From Karalla daura (Eukaryota; Chordata; Actinopteri; Chaetodontiformes; Leiognathidae): DNA of 64,000 nt. Positions 54,692-64,000 of this stretch are shown here, in pieces (position 1 is the stretch's first letter; every line of letters begins with the position of its first letter). The stretch is from positions 20,492,762 through 20,556,761 of the forward strand of contig CM055205.1 in assembly GCA_029224185.1 (NCBI GenBank), written 5' to 3'. The notes under the pieces were generated by a model, which was not told where the DNA came from, ran no database searches, and saw only the letters and a list, made by a program, of their open reading frames with translations. Made by a program: the position numbers and the translations under genes.

Positions 54692-57600
54692 CCCGACCCT
54701 CACATGACTGGCCGTGCAGGCCTCAGCAGCTCAGGGACAAACTGGACTAACTGGACCGGACTGATCTGCTCACACTCAGCAGCTGCCTCAGCCCTGGATG
54801 TTTGTCTTGTTTACAGCCGTCTGAGTCTGATTATTTCACCTCCATATTACCGATGTATTTTTATTTTTTTTTACAGTTTAATTTTTATAGTTTGCAGACA
54901 AAGACAAACTATAAATGATGTCATCATCCCAAAATTGAGAGGAAAACAAATGGCTGTATTTATTAAGTATTTATTTACTGGTATTCACTGGCATCCAGTA
55001 TCAGAGGAGACTAAACCAGTCCAGTGGCGTGTCCGTCTTTCCCCCTGTGTCCACAGAGGTGTTGTGAGGACCCCTAAGAGCATCACAGTCCAGACTGTGA
55101 TGCTCTGTGATGACTGTGATGCAGAGAGGTTTTTACTGTCAGGCTTTGTCCAGATATCGTTCGACTGCAAAATCTATTCAAGTAGAACTATGAAAACAAC
55201 AACGAGCAGGCAGGACAACAGAAATGACTCCAGAAGTTGTCATTTTATGATAAAGCTCCAGATAAAGTCTGAAATATCGTAGCACTGACACAGTCATCAT
55301 CATTGACTGAACCGGCCTCAGCCTCCAGATGTCTGTCTCCAGCAGCCTGTCCAGGCTGTCCTGTCCTGTCTGCAGCAGCCTGATGGACCCGTCTCCCCCC
55401 GTCCTGGGAGGAGCCGGGTCCAGGTCGGTAACTGCTGGTGCCCTCCTGCAGGTTTCCACATCATCCCGCGGGTGTCCAGCGTGGTCCCGGAGAGCTGCCT
55501 GCTCATCGTGGTGGGGCTGCTGGTGGGCGGCATGATCCGCGCCATCGGCGAGCAGGCTCCCGTCATCAGCTCCAAGCTCTTCTTCCTCTACCTGCTCCCT
55601 CCCATCATCCTGGACGCGGGCTACTTCCTGCCCATCCGGGCCTTCATGGAGAACATGGGCACCATCCTGGTGTTCGCCGTGGTGGGGACGCTGTGGAACG
55701 CCTTCTTCGTGGGCGGCACCATGTACGGCGTGTGCCAGCTGGAGGGCGGCCGGCTGGCCCAGGTGGACCTGCTCTCCTGCCTCCTCTTCGGCTCCATCAT
55801 CTCGGCCGTGGACCCGGTGGCCGTGCTGGCCGTGTTCGAGGAGATCCACATCAACGAGCTGCTGCACATCCTGGTGTTTGGAGAGTCCCTGCTCAACGAC
55901 GCCGTCACTGTGGTGAGCCCGCACAGGCCTGCACAGCCAGGCTAGTCCAGGCCAGGCCAGGCCAGGCTAGCCTAGGCTAGTCCAGTCCAGGCCAGGCCAG
56001 GCCAGGCTAGCCTAGGCTAGTCCAGTCCAGGCCAGGCCAGGCCAGGCTAGCCTAGGCTAGTCCAGTCCAGGCCAGGCTAGCCTAGGCTAGTCCAGTCCAG
56101 GCCAGGCCAGGCCAGGCTAGCCTAGGCTAGTCCAGTCCAGGCCAGGCTAGCCTAGGCCAGTCTAGGCCAGTCTAGGCCAGGCCAGGCTAGCCTAGGCTAG
56201 TCTAGGCTAGTCTAGTCTAGGCCAGGCCAGGCCAGGCCAGGCCAGGCTAGCCTAGGCTAGTCCAGTCCAGGCCAGGCTAGCCTAGGCCAGTCTAGGCCAG
56301 TCTAGGCCAGGCCAGGCTAGCCTAGGCCAGTCTAGGCCAGTCTAGGCCAGGCCAGGCTAGCCTAGGCTAGTCTAGGCTAGTCTAGTCTAGTCTAGGCCAG
56401 GCCAGGCTAGGTTTGTCTAGGCCAGTCTAGTTTAGTCCAGGCCAGGCCAGTCTGGTCCAGTCAAGCCCAACCCAGTCTAGTCCAGTGGATCTGATCTGTA
56501 TCTATAGGTCACCGGAACAGTGACAGGAACAGAGTGTTAGAGAGGTCTTAGAAGAAGTGTTAGAAGAAGGTGAATCATTTTAGGGAAAGTCAAGGCCCTT
56601 AAAATGTTCTACAATCTATGAGTTGTTACATTTTGTTGGTCTTGCCAGCTCTTTCTAAATAATCTGACTGTAAACAGTCTGGAGTGCTTATCGTGAATAA
56701 TGAGTCAGAGTCACTGGTTGTGACCAGAGGTTTATCATAATAAACTTTACCTTTGGGTTCATGGAGGTTTCTGGAGCTCTTCACTGTCACAAACGCTGCA
56801 TATTATCATGTTTATTGCCTGAAACAGACTGAAGTCTCCACTCAGAATGATGTAGATGTGAAGGTGGCGACAGGTTGGGAGGGAAAGAAGAAGAGTCAAC
56901 ATGATAGACTAAATATTTAAGCAGGTGAGACTGATTTCACTGCTGCAGATACAGGAATGAGGAACAAAGGAGGGAGTGTGTGGGGGTCTCGATGAAGAGG
57001 AGGAGGAGGAGGAGGAGGAGGCTCAGTGTGAAATGCTCTGATCTCTGCTCGATGCCAGCTTCTATTTCCGGCTGTTTGTTCTCCCTCTGAAGCTGCTCGG
57101 AGCTGCAGCTGCTGCGGCTGCTTCAGCTGGTGATAATCACACTTTATTTCAGGAGAGACGCCTCCTCGGCTCCTCTTCCTCACTCCTGGTCTTCATCCTC
57201 GCAGGCTGCAGTCAAAAGGCTCCTTCCTCATAATGAACCCACTTCCTCCAGATCCCAGTCCCTCTGTGCAGTCTAGGGATGTTAATTATCAAGATAAGAC
57301 CAGTAATGAGACAGTTTAACGAGGACCTAGAGCGGTTCAATGGAACCTTCCTCCTCTGGTGTTAACGTTGGAGCTATGAAACACTGGTTTCAAACCGGAA
57401 CCAAGAAATACATAAACAGGTTTGAGAAAGTATGAAGAAGTATGCACTTTTTAAAGTTTTTACCTGCTTCTTTTATCATTTATCTCTAACAATGAATAAA
57501 TAATATGCAGATAAACATAGCCTGTGTTACTAATGAACTATATACATTTAAATATAGAATTAATATACATTTCAGCCATATAAATAACAATAGCATATAT

Positions 57601-58448
57601 AAACACTAGGTAACCATACATATAAATACTGTACTTATCTATGTATAAACTTATCTATGTCGTACACTTCCTCATGAACTCATTCTGAGTGTTTTGTTTT
57701 TACGCTCTCCTCCTCTGATGAGCCTGCTCCTCCTCTGATGAGCCTGCTCCTCTGATGAGCCTGCTCCTCCTCTGATGAGCCTGCTCCTCCTCTGATGAGC
57801 CTGCTCCTCTGATGAGCCTGCTCCTCCTCTGATGAGCCTGCTCCTCCTCTGATGAGCCTGCTCCTCCTCTGATGAGCCTGCTCCTCTGATGAGCCTGCTC
57901 CTCCTCTGATTAGCCTGCTCCTCTGATGAGCCTGCTCCTCTGATGAGCCTGCTCCTCCTCTGATTAGCCTGCTCCTCTGATGAGCCTGCTCCTCTGATGA
58001 GCCTGCTCCTCCTCTGATGAGCCTGCTCCTCCTCTGATGAGCCTGCTCCTCTGATGAGCCTGCTCCTCCTCTGATGAGCCTGCTCCTCTGATGAGCCTGC
58101 TCCTCCTCTGATGAGCCTGCTCCTCCTCTGATGAGCCTGCTCCTCTGATGAGCCTGCTCCTCCTCTGATGAGCCTGCTCCTCCTCCTCAGGTGCTCTACC
58201 ACCTGTTTGAGGAGTTCTCCCACCACGGCGGGGGGGTGACGCTGGTGGACGCCCTGCTGGGCGTGGTCTGCTTCCTGGTGGTGTCAGTGGGGGGGGTGCT
58301 GGTGGGGGGGGTGTACGGCCTGCTGGGCGCCTTCACCTCCCGCTTCACCTCGCACACCCGCGTCATCGAGCCGCTCTTCGTCTTCCTCTACAGCTACATG
58401 GCCTACCTGTCGGCCGAGGTCTTCCACCTGTCCGGCATCATGTCGTAA

Positions 58449-58499
<51 letters not shown>

Positions 58500-58635
58500 T
58501 GTGAGGTGGTGGGGGGATCTAAAAACTAAGATAAAAACACTGAATCTGAAGGAAAAGGTGGAATTACTTGTCCATCTGTCCTATCTATCGATCTATTTAT
58601 CTGTCTGTCTGTATATCTATCTATCTATCTATCTG

Positions 58636-58666
<31 letters not shown>

Positions 58667-60417
58667 GTAATTAATAATAAGTGATACTTCGTTCATCCCA
58701 TTAACCCTTATGAAAGATTGATGTTTTTATCTTGAATCGGCTCCAGGGGAATGCTGGGACGCAGCTCTATGCTCTATATTTCTATGTCGAAGGCGGCCTT
58801 TGTTCAGTCGCTGCATGTGTTCCGTCCTCTGCTCCAGCCTGATCGCCTGTGGCGTGATGATGCGTCCCTACGTGGAGGCCAACATCTCCCACAAGTCCTA
58901 CACCACCATCAAGTACTTCCTGAAGATGTGGAGCAGCGTGAGCGAGACGCTCATCTTCATCTTCCTGGGCGTGTCCACGGTGGCCGGGCCCCACGCCTGG
59001 AACTGGACCTTCGTGGTGGCCACGGTGGTCATCTGCCTGGTGTCCAGGGTGCTGGGTCAGTGTGGACACCTTCTCTCCTGCTCACATAGGGACCACTGAC
59101 ACCAGTTACTGGTACCAGTTACTCTTTTTAACGGCTCATGTTCCCATCAGAGGGAGAGGAAGACGTAGTGAGTGTAGATGAACGTATCGTCATTTACCAC
59201 CATAATGTAATGGATGCCACTAGAGACGTCTCAGACAGGAGACCAGCTCCTGGCTCCATACTGAGTCCTCTCCATGGTGGAACCGTCAGGATGAGATGTT
59301 GAACTCTTCCACTCTGAACTTCAGCTGAGCGGTCTCAGTCAGGACGAACTGGAGACAGTGTTGATGATGCGTCACCAGCAAAAACTAATTCAGCAGACGA
59401 ATCAGTTTCATGTTGTTTTTGTCCAATTATCAGTCGATGATGATAATGACTAACATGTCTCTCTCTCTCTCCATCTCCCTCCCTCTCTTTCTATCTCTCC
59501 CTCCCTCAATCTCTCTCTCTCTCCCTCCTTTGTCTCTCTCATTTCTGTCTGTCCCTCTCTCCCTCGGTCTGTCTCTCTCTCTCTCTCCCTCTCTCTGCCC
59601 CCCCCCCCCATGTCCCTCAGGAGTCATCGGTCTCACCTTCATCATCAATAAGTTCCGTATCGTGAAGCTGACGAAGAAGGACCAGTTCATCGTGGCGTAC
59701 GGCGGCCTGCGCGGCGCCATCGCCTTCTCGCTGGGCTTCCTGCTCACCGACAGCGAGATGAAGAACATGTTCCTCACCGCCATCATCACCGTCATCTTCT
59801 TCACCGTCTTCGTGCAGGTGAACCAACGCTTTGCAGGAACATGACTGAGCGTGCAGGATCGACCCCTGCTCAGCACGTCTGAATGGATTTGATTGATTGA
59901 TTGATTGATTGATGACTAAAACGAATGAATGAATAGTTTCACTGTTAAATGCGTCTGTCTAATCGATGCCGCTCACCACAACCACACACATCCTCCCCGT
60001 CTCCTCCTCCAGGGAATGACCATCAGGCCTCTGGTGGAGCTTCTGGCTGTGAAGAAGAAGAAGGAGAACAAGGGCTCCATCAACGAGGAGATCCACACTC
60101 AGGTCAGATCAGAGGTCATCAGCCCGTGGAGATGAAGCGACTGTGGCTCAGGGTCTCAAAGCTCCTCCTGTCTCCTCAGTTCCTGGACCACCTCCTCACG
60201 GGGATCGAAAGCATCTGCGGTCACTACGGACACCACCACTGGAAGGACAAGTACGTGATGGTCTGTCAGAGTGAGGAGAACCTCCTCAGGCTGTAGATCC
60301 CTGTGGAGGCGGTAGAGGAGCTGCCAGATACAGGTCACAACTGGTGCTGCTGCCTCTGAGAATTCATCACAAACACCGTAGATTCACCACCGAGTAGCAG
60401 GGGACTAGTGTCTGTGT

Positions 60418-60453
<36 letters not shown>

Positions 60454-60471
60454 TGGGGGGATGTATGAGCT

Positions 60472-60546
<75 letters not shown>

Positions 60547-60641
60547 CTTTGTGTTGCTCTCTGCAGACAAGATGCAGCACAAAGTGCTCTACATAAAGAC
60601 AAGTAAAAGGAAAATCCCACCATCTCACACACACACACACA

Positions 60642-60682
<41 letters not shown>

Positions 60683-62217
60683 TCTTCTGCCATCACACAA
60701 GCACACACTTTAAAAGACAGGCCAAAAAGCAGAGAGAGTGTGGTTAAACTGTTGTTTTAAAGAGGAAACACATCCAAACAACTGAACACATGTGAATGAA
60801 GTTCATTAAAACTCCTGGAAAGTCCCTCCACTTTTGTAGAACTTAATCTGAGCTGAAAACATTATTATTTCTGCAGCTCCTCCCACCTGTACCCACCTCA
60901 GTGTTGGTGTCTGCTTGTTTTCATTATTTTCAATCACATTTTTATTTGTTATTGATTTCAACTTGACAACTGTTTAGTCTGAGAGCTGACCTGAGGCTGC
61001 CCCCCCCCTCTTCCTCCTCCTCCTCCTCCTCTCCTCCTCCTGCCCCCCTCCTCCTCCTCCTCCTCCTGCAGGCTGAACCGCTTCAACAAGGCCTACGTGA
61101 AGCGCTGGCTGATCGCGGGCGAGCGCTCCACCGAGCCGCAGCTCATCTCCTTCTACAACAAGATGGAGATGAAGCAGGCCATGATGCTGGTGGAGAGCGG
61201 CAGCTCTGCCAAGCTGCCCACGCTGGTCTCCTCCGTGTCCATGCAGTGAGTTCCTCCAGGAGGAGCAGGGAGGAGATGCACACACACTGCTTCTACTTTC
61301 TGCATTTGTTCGCTACAAACGTTGAGATTTCTACTTAGATCCTTTCATCCTTTATTGATCATTTTGGGAGTAAATGCTCCACTTTATCAAAGGTAATTTT
61401 ATTCTGACATGACCCTTTTTTTTGGACTGACTGGACTTTTCTCCTCAGGAACATTCAGCCCAGAGGTCTGACCAAGCGCCGGGCCATCCCCAGCATCTCC
61501 AAGAGCCGAGAGGAGGAGATCCGGAAGATTCTGAGGAACAACCTGCAGAAGACCAGGCAGAGGGTGAGCGGGCCCGGCCGGAGCCCAGACCTCCTCAGGA
61601 AGCTTCTAGCCAGTGACGCTGCTCCTCTGCTCTCTCCTCTGGCCAGCTCCGCTCCTACAGCCGCCACGACCTGCTGCTGGACCCGTTCGAGGACAACGTG
61701 AGCGAGGTCCGCTTCAGGAAGCAGCGCGTGGAGATGGAGAGGAGGGTGAGAGCAGCACACGCTCTGCTGGACTGCAGGAGGCTCCTCAGCCACAACCACT
61801 GTGACCTGCTCCCTCATGTTAGAGTAGGAATCCAAGTTCATGTTAAAGCTTCATGTTAAAATCATGAATGTGAGGCTTCTCACGTGATGCCTGTGTTTCT
61901 AGGACAGACTGAAACCTACAGCTGCTGATTTCATTTGGCTGCTGTTTTCTCATGAAAGCATTTTCTTAATAACTTATCACAAAAAAACAGAAGTAGGAGA
62001 CTCTCTCCTCCCCTGTGAGTAGCTCCCACAGCTCCCACAGCTCCCACAGTCCAGCGACAACATGGAGAGAACTGAGACGTGTATCTCTCGGTCTCTGCTG
62101 AGCAGCTGTCCTGTCGTTCCCAGATGAGTCACTACCTGACGGTTCCTGCAAACCGACAGGAAACACCTCCGGTCAGGAAGGTCTGCTTCGAACCAGGTGA
62201 GGAGCACACACACGCAC

Positions 62218-62248
<31 letters not shown>

Positions 62249-62268
62249 GCTCATCTATCTATCTATCC

Positions 62269-62328
<60 letters not shown>

Positions 62329-62973
62329 AACTATCTAAAAACTATAGACCGTAAAAAATATATAGAGAACTACTACTGTAATATTTTTATGATGTACTTG
62401 ACAAACGTACATGATCTTGCATCTAGAAAATCCTTGAATATAGATTTCATAAAGCTAGAACTGTGTTCTCAACTCGTCCTTCACTAGAGCCTTTTTTGAC
62501 AGTTAATGTTGCACATGAAGTCAAATAAACATCAACTGGAAGTACTCAAGTCAACACAGAAAATAACAAGAATATTGTAGTATAGCACTGAAAGTTGATA
62601 AAGAGTAAAGGTAAAGAATCCTTATTGTGATTTGTAAGCGGCTGCAGCTCCAGCTCCTCCCAGACAGTGTGACTGGGACCAGTCTGGTGAGGGTCAGTGA
62701 CTGGTTTGTCCTGATGAGCTCCATGCTCCTCTCCTTCTGCTCCCAGAACACCAGGTCTTCACGTACGACAACAGCGAGGCCCCCAGGGGCCCCGAGGCCG
62801 CCACAGGCCCCGCCCCCCACGATGACATCATCATGCTGAAGGAACTGCCCCAGAGGACCAATCAGAGCCGAGTTCAGCGAGGAGGGGGCGGGGCCGAGCA
62901 GGACGAGCAGGCGAAGGTGTCGCGCTGCCTCAGTGACCCTGGCCCCAACAAGGAGGACGAAGAGGAGGAGTGA
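52438..62973 (+). CDS. slc9a1: Sodium/hydrogen exchanger 1 (NHE1-type)
   Basis: A plasma-membrane electroneutral Na+/H+ antiporter that controls cell pH and volume. Exons: 52438-52687, 55452-55912, 58191-58444, 58838-59055, 59621-59817, 60013-60102, 60180-60250, 61072-61245, 61449-61563, 61647-61745, 62124-62196 and 62747-62973. They join in frame to 742 aa (human NHE1 815). The start is the first ATG (MSRFLRSAW); an upstream in-frame GTG is not used. Features: N-terminal hydrophobic segment (9-26), N-glycosylation sequon at N47, the LLPPIILDAGYF segment, transport motif GESLLND with N232-D233, GGLRGAIAFSL, the CHP-binding region after GMTIRPL, and the basic calmodulin-type stretch RNNLQKTRQRLRSY. 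The tail keeps RCLSDPGP but is shorter than human and ends in DEEEE. Teleosts have duplicated slc9a1; which copy this is cannot be told here. Introns 1 and 2 hold long repeats. Confidence 0.95.
52876..53220. mobile_element. Inverted-repeat DNA transposon remnant expanded by a TACA/CA microsatellite
   Basis: A perfect 13-bp inverted repeat, TAGGGTGACCAGA (52,876-52,888) and its complement (53,208-53,220), bounds the segment. If TA is the duplicated target, the ends are GGGTGACCAGA. Inside the left end, GTTGTCCCG continues a sequence common in vertebrate non-autonomous elements. Most of the interior (52,916-53,174) is (TACA)n/(CA)n, with two similar blocks. Confidence 0.65.
53225..53840 (+). 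repeat. Degenerate CTCCTACACCT minisatellite
   Basis: Diverged 10-20-bp pyrimidine-rich units (CTCCTACACCTCCATCAC and variants) spread over about 600 bp of slc9a1 intron 1. Confidence 0.8.
55930..56480 (+). repeat. CTAG-rich palindromic minisatellite in slc9a1 intron 2
   Basis: Tandem GCCAG, GCTAG and TCCAG pentamers are arranged in larger blocks. Most blocks contain CTAGCCTAGGCTAG, a perfect 14-bp palindrome, repeated about nine times. Confidence 0.95.
57705..58189 (+). repeat. 14/17-bp minisatellite at the slc9a1 exon-3 acceptor
   Basis: About 30 copies of GAGCCTGCTCCTCCTCTGAT (shorter variants lack one CTC) run up to the CTCCTCCTCAG acceptor of exon 3. Each copy holds a CTGAT branch-point-like motif and a pyrimidine run. 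Confidence 0.95.
58453..58499 (+). repeat. (TG)n just inside the slc9a1 exon-3 donor
   Basis: TG units begin 8 nt after the GTAAGT donor. A CTAT/CTGT tetranucleotide repeat follows at 58,583-58,667. Confidence 0.95.
60410..60682 (+). repeat. Facing (TG)n and (CA)n tracts in slc9a1 intron 7
   Basis: Interrupted TG tracts (60,410-60,452 and 60,473-60,539) are followed 85 bp later by CA tracts (60,626-60,680). The two are complementary in the same transcript and could pair into a long hairpin. Confidence 0.9.
62203..62335 (+). repeat. (CA)n plus (CTAT)n microsatellites
   Basis: A CA tract followed by about 20 CTAT units, just downstream of the slc9a1 exon-11 donor. Confidence 0.95.
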
Positions 62974-64000
62974 GGAGGAGGAGGAGGAGGAGTGAGGAGG
63001 ACCGGGCTCCTTCCTGCCATAACAAAGCACATTTTTACTATTTATTCATGTGAATCATTTCAGTGTTATTGGACGTGTTTTCCTGTTTTTCCAGTGTTTT
63101 TGTTTGGTTTGCCTGGGTCTGTCTGGCGTGGCCACTCCCACTCCTCAGGTGTTTCACCGCACCTGCAGAGAGCGTCTGGGAGCAGCAGACCAAGGTGTCA
63201 TCCATGTCGTTCATATCCAACAGTGACAGACTGAAGCAGAGAAATACCAAAGAAGTGTTGGAGGTGATTTAGCTTCAGTTTGTCTGCCAGAGATCTCATC
63301 TCAGCCTCACAGTGATGCACTGACTTCAGTCTTTCAGATCAGAAAAAAAGTGAATAACATCTGAGGCTGTTTCACCTCCAGCAGGCGGACCAGAAGAACT
63401 CAACCCGTGCCTTTGGTTTTCATATCAAAACCTGAAGTATTTACTTTAAAAACTCCCAAGTCGACATCAGTGTCTGCCTCAAAGATCCCGGTCGCCGTCG
63501 GAAGGCGACGGTGTCGCAAAAAGAGTGTTGCACAGGGGAGGAGTGAAGCAGAAAGCACCAATCTGCAGGAGAGGGTTTAAAACAACACAGAGGTCAAGTA
63601 CAAACCGCTTAGCGCTGTGCTTAACGTAGCTGCATGACTGGTCGGTGTTCTCTCAGGGACTGCTGCCTGCCACAGTGTCAAAGCGTCTCTGTCTAATGAA
63701 CCATGCTGCTACCGTGAGTCCGCGTGTTGGGGCCGCTCTGGAGGTCCCAGCCACATTCCAGCAGTGATGAAGATTCTTCCTGTGTCAGTCTGAAAACTGA
63801 ACGTGCTTCCAGACGCGTAGAAGGATCCAGAAGGTTAATCACCTTCTCAGATCTACACTACACAGCACTGAACTGCCTGAGCTTTCGCTGCCTGCACGTT
63901 TTGCCTTAAAATGTATTTTCAGTTGAAGTATTTTTGTATTTTGTGGAGAGGGAGAAAAAAAAACAATGCTCTTAAATCATAAGTATATGTCAAACGCAGA
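62974..64000 (+). other. slc9a1: slc9a1 3' UTR, continuing beyond the window
   Basis: No coding exon is recognised after the stop codon and no AATAAA is seen before the window ends. The sequence is unique and not repeat-rich apart from a GGA run at the start, as expected for a long 3' UTR. Confidence 0.5.

Larger units (their letters stand above)
52688..55451 (+). other. slc9a1: slc9a1 intron 1
   Basis: Contains a degenerate CACCTG-rich tandem (52,725-52,870), an inverted-repeat element filled with TACA/CA microsatellite (52,876-53,220), a long degenerate CTCCTACACCT minisatellite (53,225-53,840) and a (CA)n at 54,646-54,690. ORFs across it lack splice or family support. Confidence 0.7.
55913..58190 (+). 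other. slc9a1: slc9a1 intron 2
   Basis: Two arrays bracket about 1.2 kb of AT-rich unique sequence: the CTAG palindrome array at the 5' end and the branch-point-like array at the 3' end. A (GGA)n tract is at 56,997-57,020. No exon is recognised. Confidence 0.75.

Noticed and set aside
55178..55980. Long ORFs antisense or out of frame to slc9a1 exon 2
   Set aside because: GC-rich shadows of the conserved NHE1 transporter exon.
57672..58226. 184-codon minus-strand ORF with QRRSRLIRGAGSSEE repeats
   Set aside because: Antisense reading of the slc9a1 intron-2 minisatellite.

Overview
This window is vertebrate nuclear DNA and very probably comes from a ray-finned (teleost) fish. It carries split genes with GT-AG introns. 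Five predicted proteins are recognisable as vertebrate INTS8, DPY19L4, KDM1B, CFAP69 and SLC9A1 (NHE1). The introns are short and unusually rich in (AC)n/(TG)n and minisatellite arrays. No bacterial operon, phage, CRISPR array or tRNA is seen. Exon models were built by hand from splice sites, reading frame and remembered family sequence. All of them close in frame (992, 774, 333, 835, 913, 66 and 742 codons), but none is checked against transcripts.

Layout: 1-2.85 kb is repeat-rich with no recognisable gene. ints8 (27 coding exons, minus strand) runs 12,321 to 2,905. dpy19l4 (19 coding exons, minus) runs 22,745 to 15,511. A nine-exon minus-strand gene at 28,024-24,734 encodes a low-complexity nuclear-type protein built from repeated SSDDEPL modules; I do not recognise it. 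kdm1b (21 coding exons, minus) runs 36,251 to 29,805. It shares a 463-bp divergent promoter with cfap69 (23 coding exons, plus, 36,715-46,638). A candidate two-exon gene for a 66-residue membrane protein lies at 48,519-49,837. slc9a1 (12 coding exons, plus) runs 52,438-62,973, with 3' UTR to the window end.

The genes do not form one pathway. ints8 (Integrator), kdm1b (H3K4 demethylase) and the SSDDEPL protein are nuclear. dpy19l4 is an ER multi-pass glycosyltransferase relative, cfap69 is ciliary, and slc9a1 is a plasma-membrane Na+/H+ exchanger. The ints8-dpy19l4 pair is the one local order I know from mammals.

The most interesting material is (1) the exon-modular SSDDEPL gene, whose seven internal exons are all symmetric phase 1-1 and whose C-terminus holds a PxVxL HP1-type motif. 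(2) Expanded repeats repeatedly abut 3' splice sites: sense-strand (TG)n tracts at seven acceptors, two ~1.9-2 kb polypyrimidine arrays, a 51-bp array that copies the cfap69 exon-18 acceptor, and a branch-point/pyrimidine array before slc9a1 exon 3. (3) There are three degenerate non-autonomous DNA-transposon-like elements, and (4) an RFX X-box-like site in the kdm1b/cfap69 promoter.
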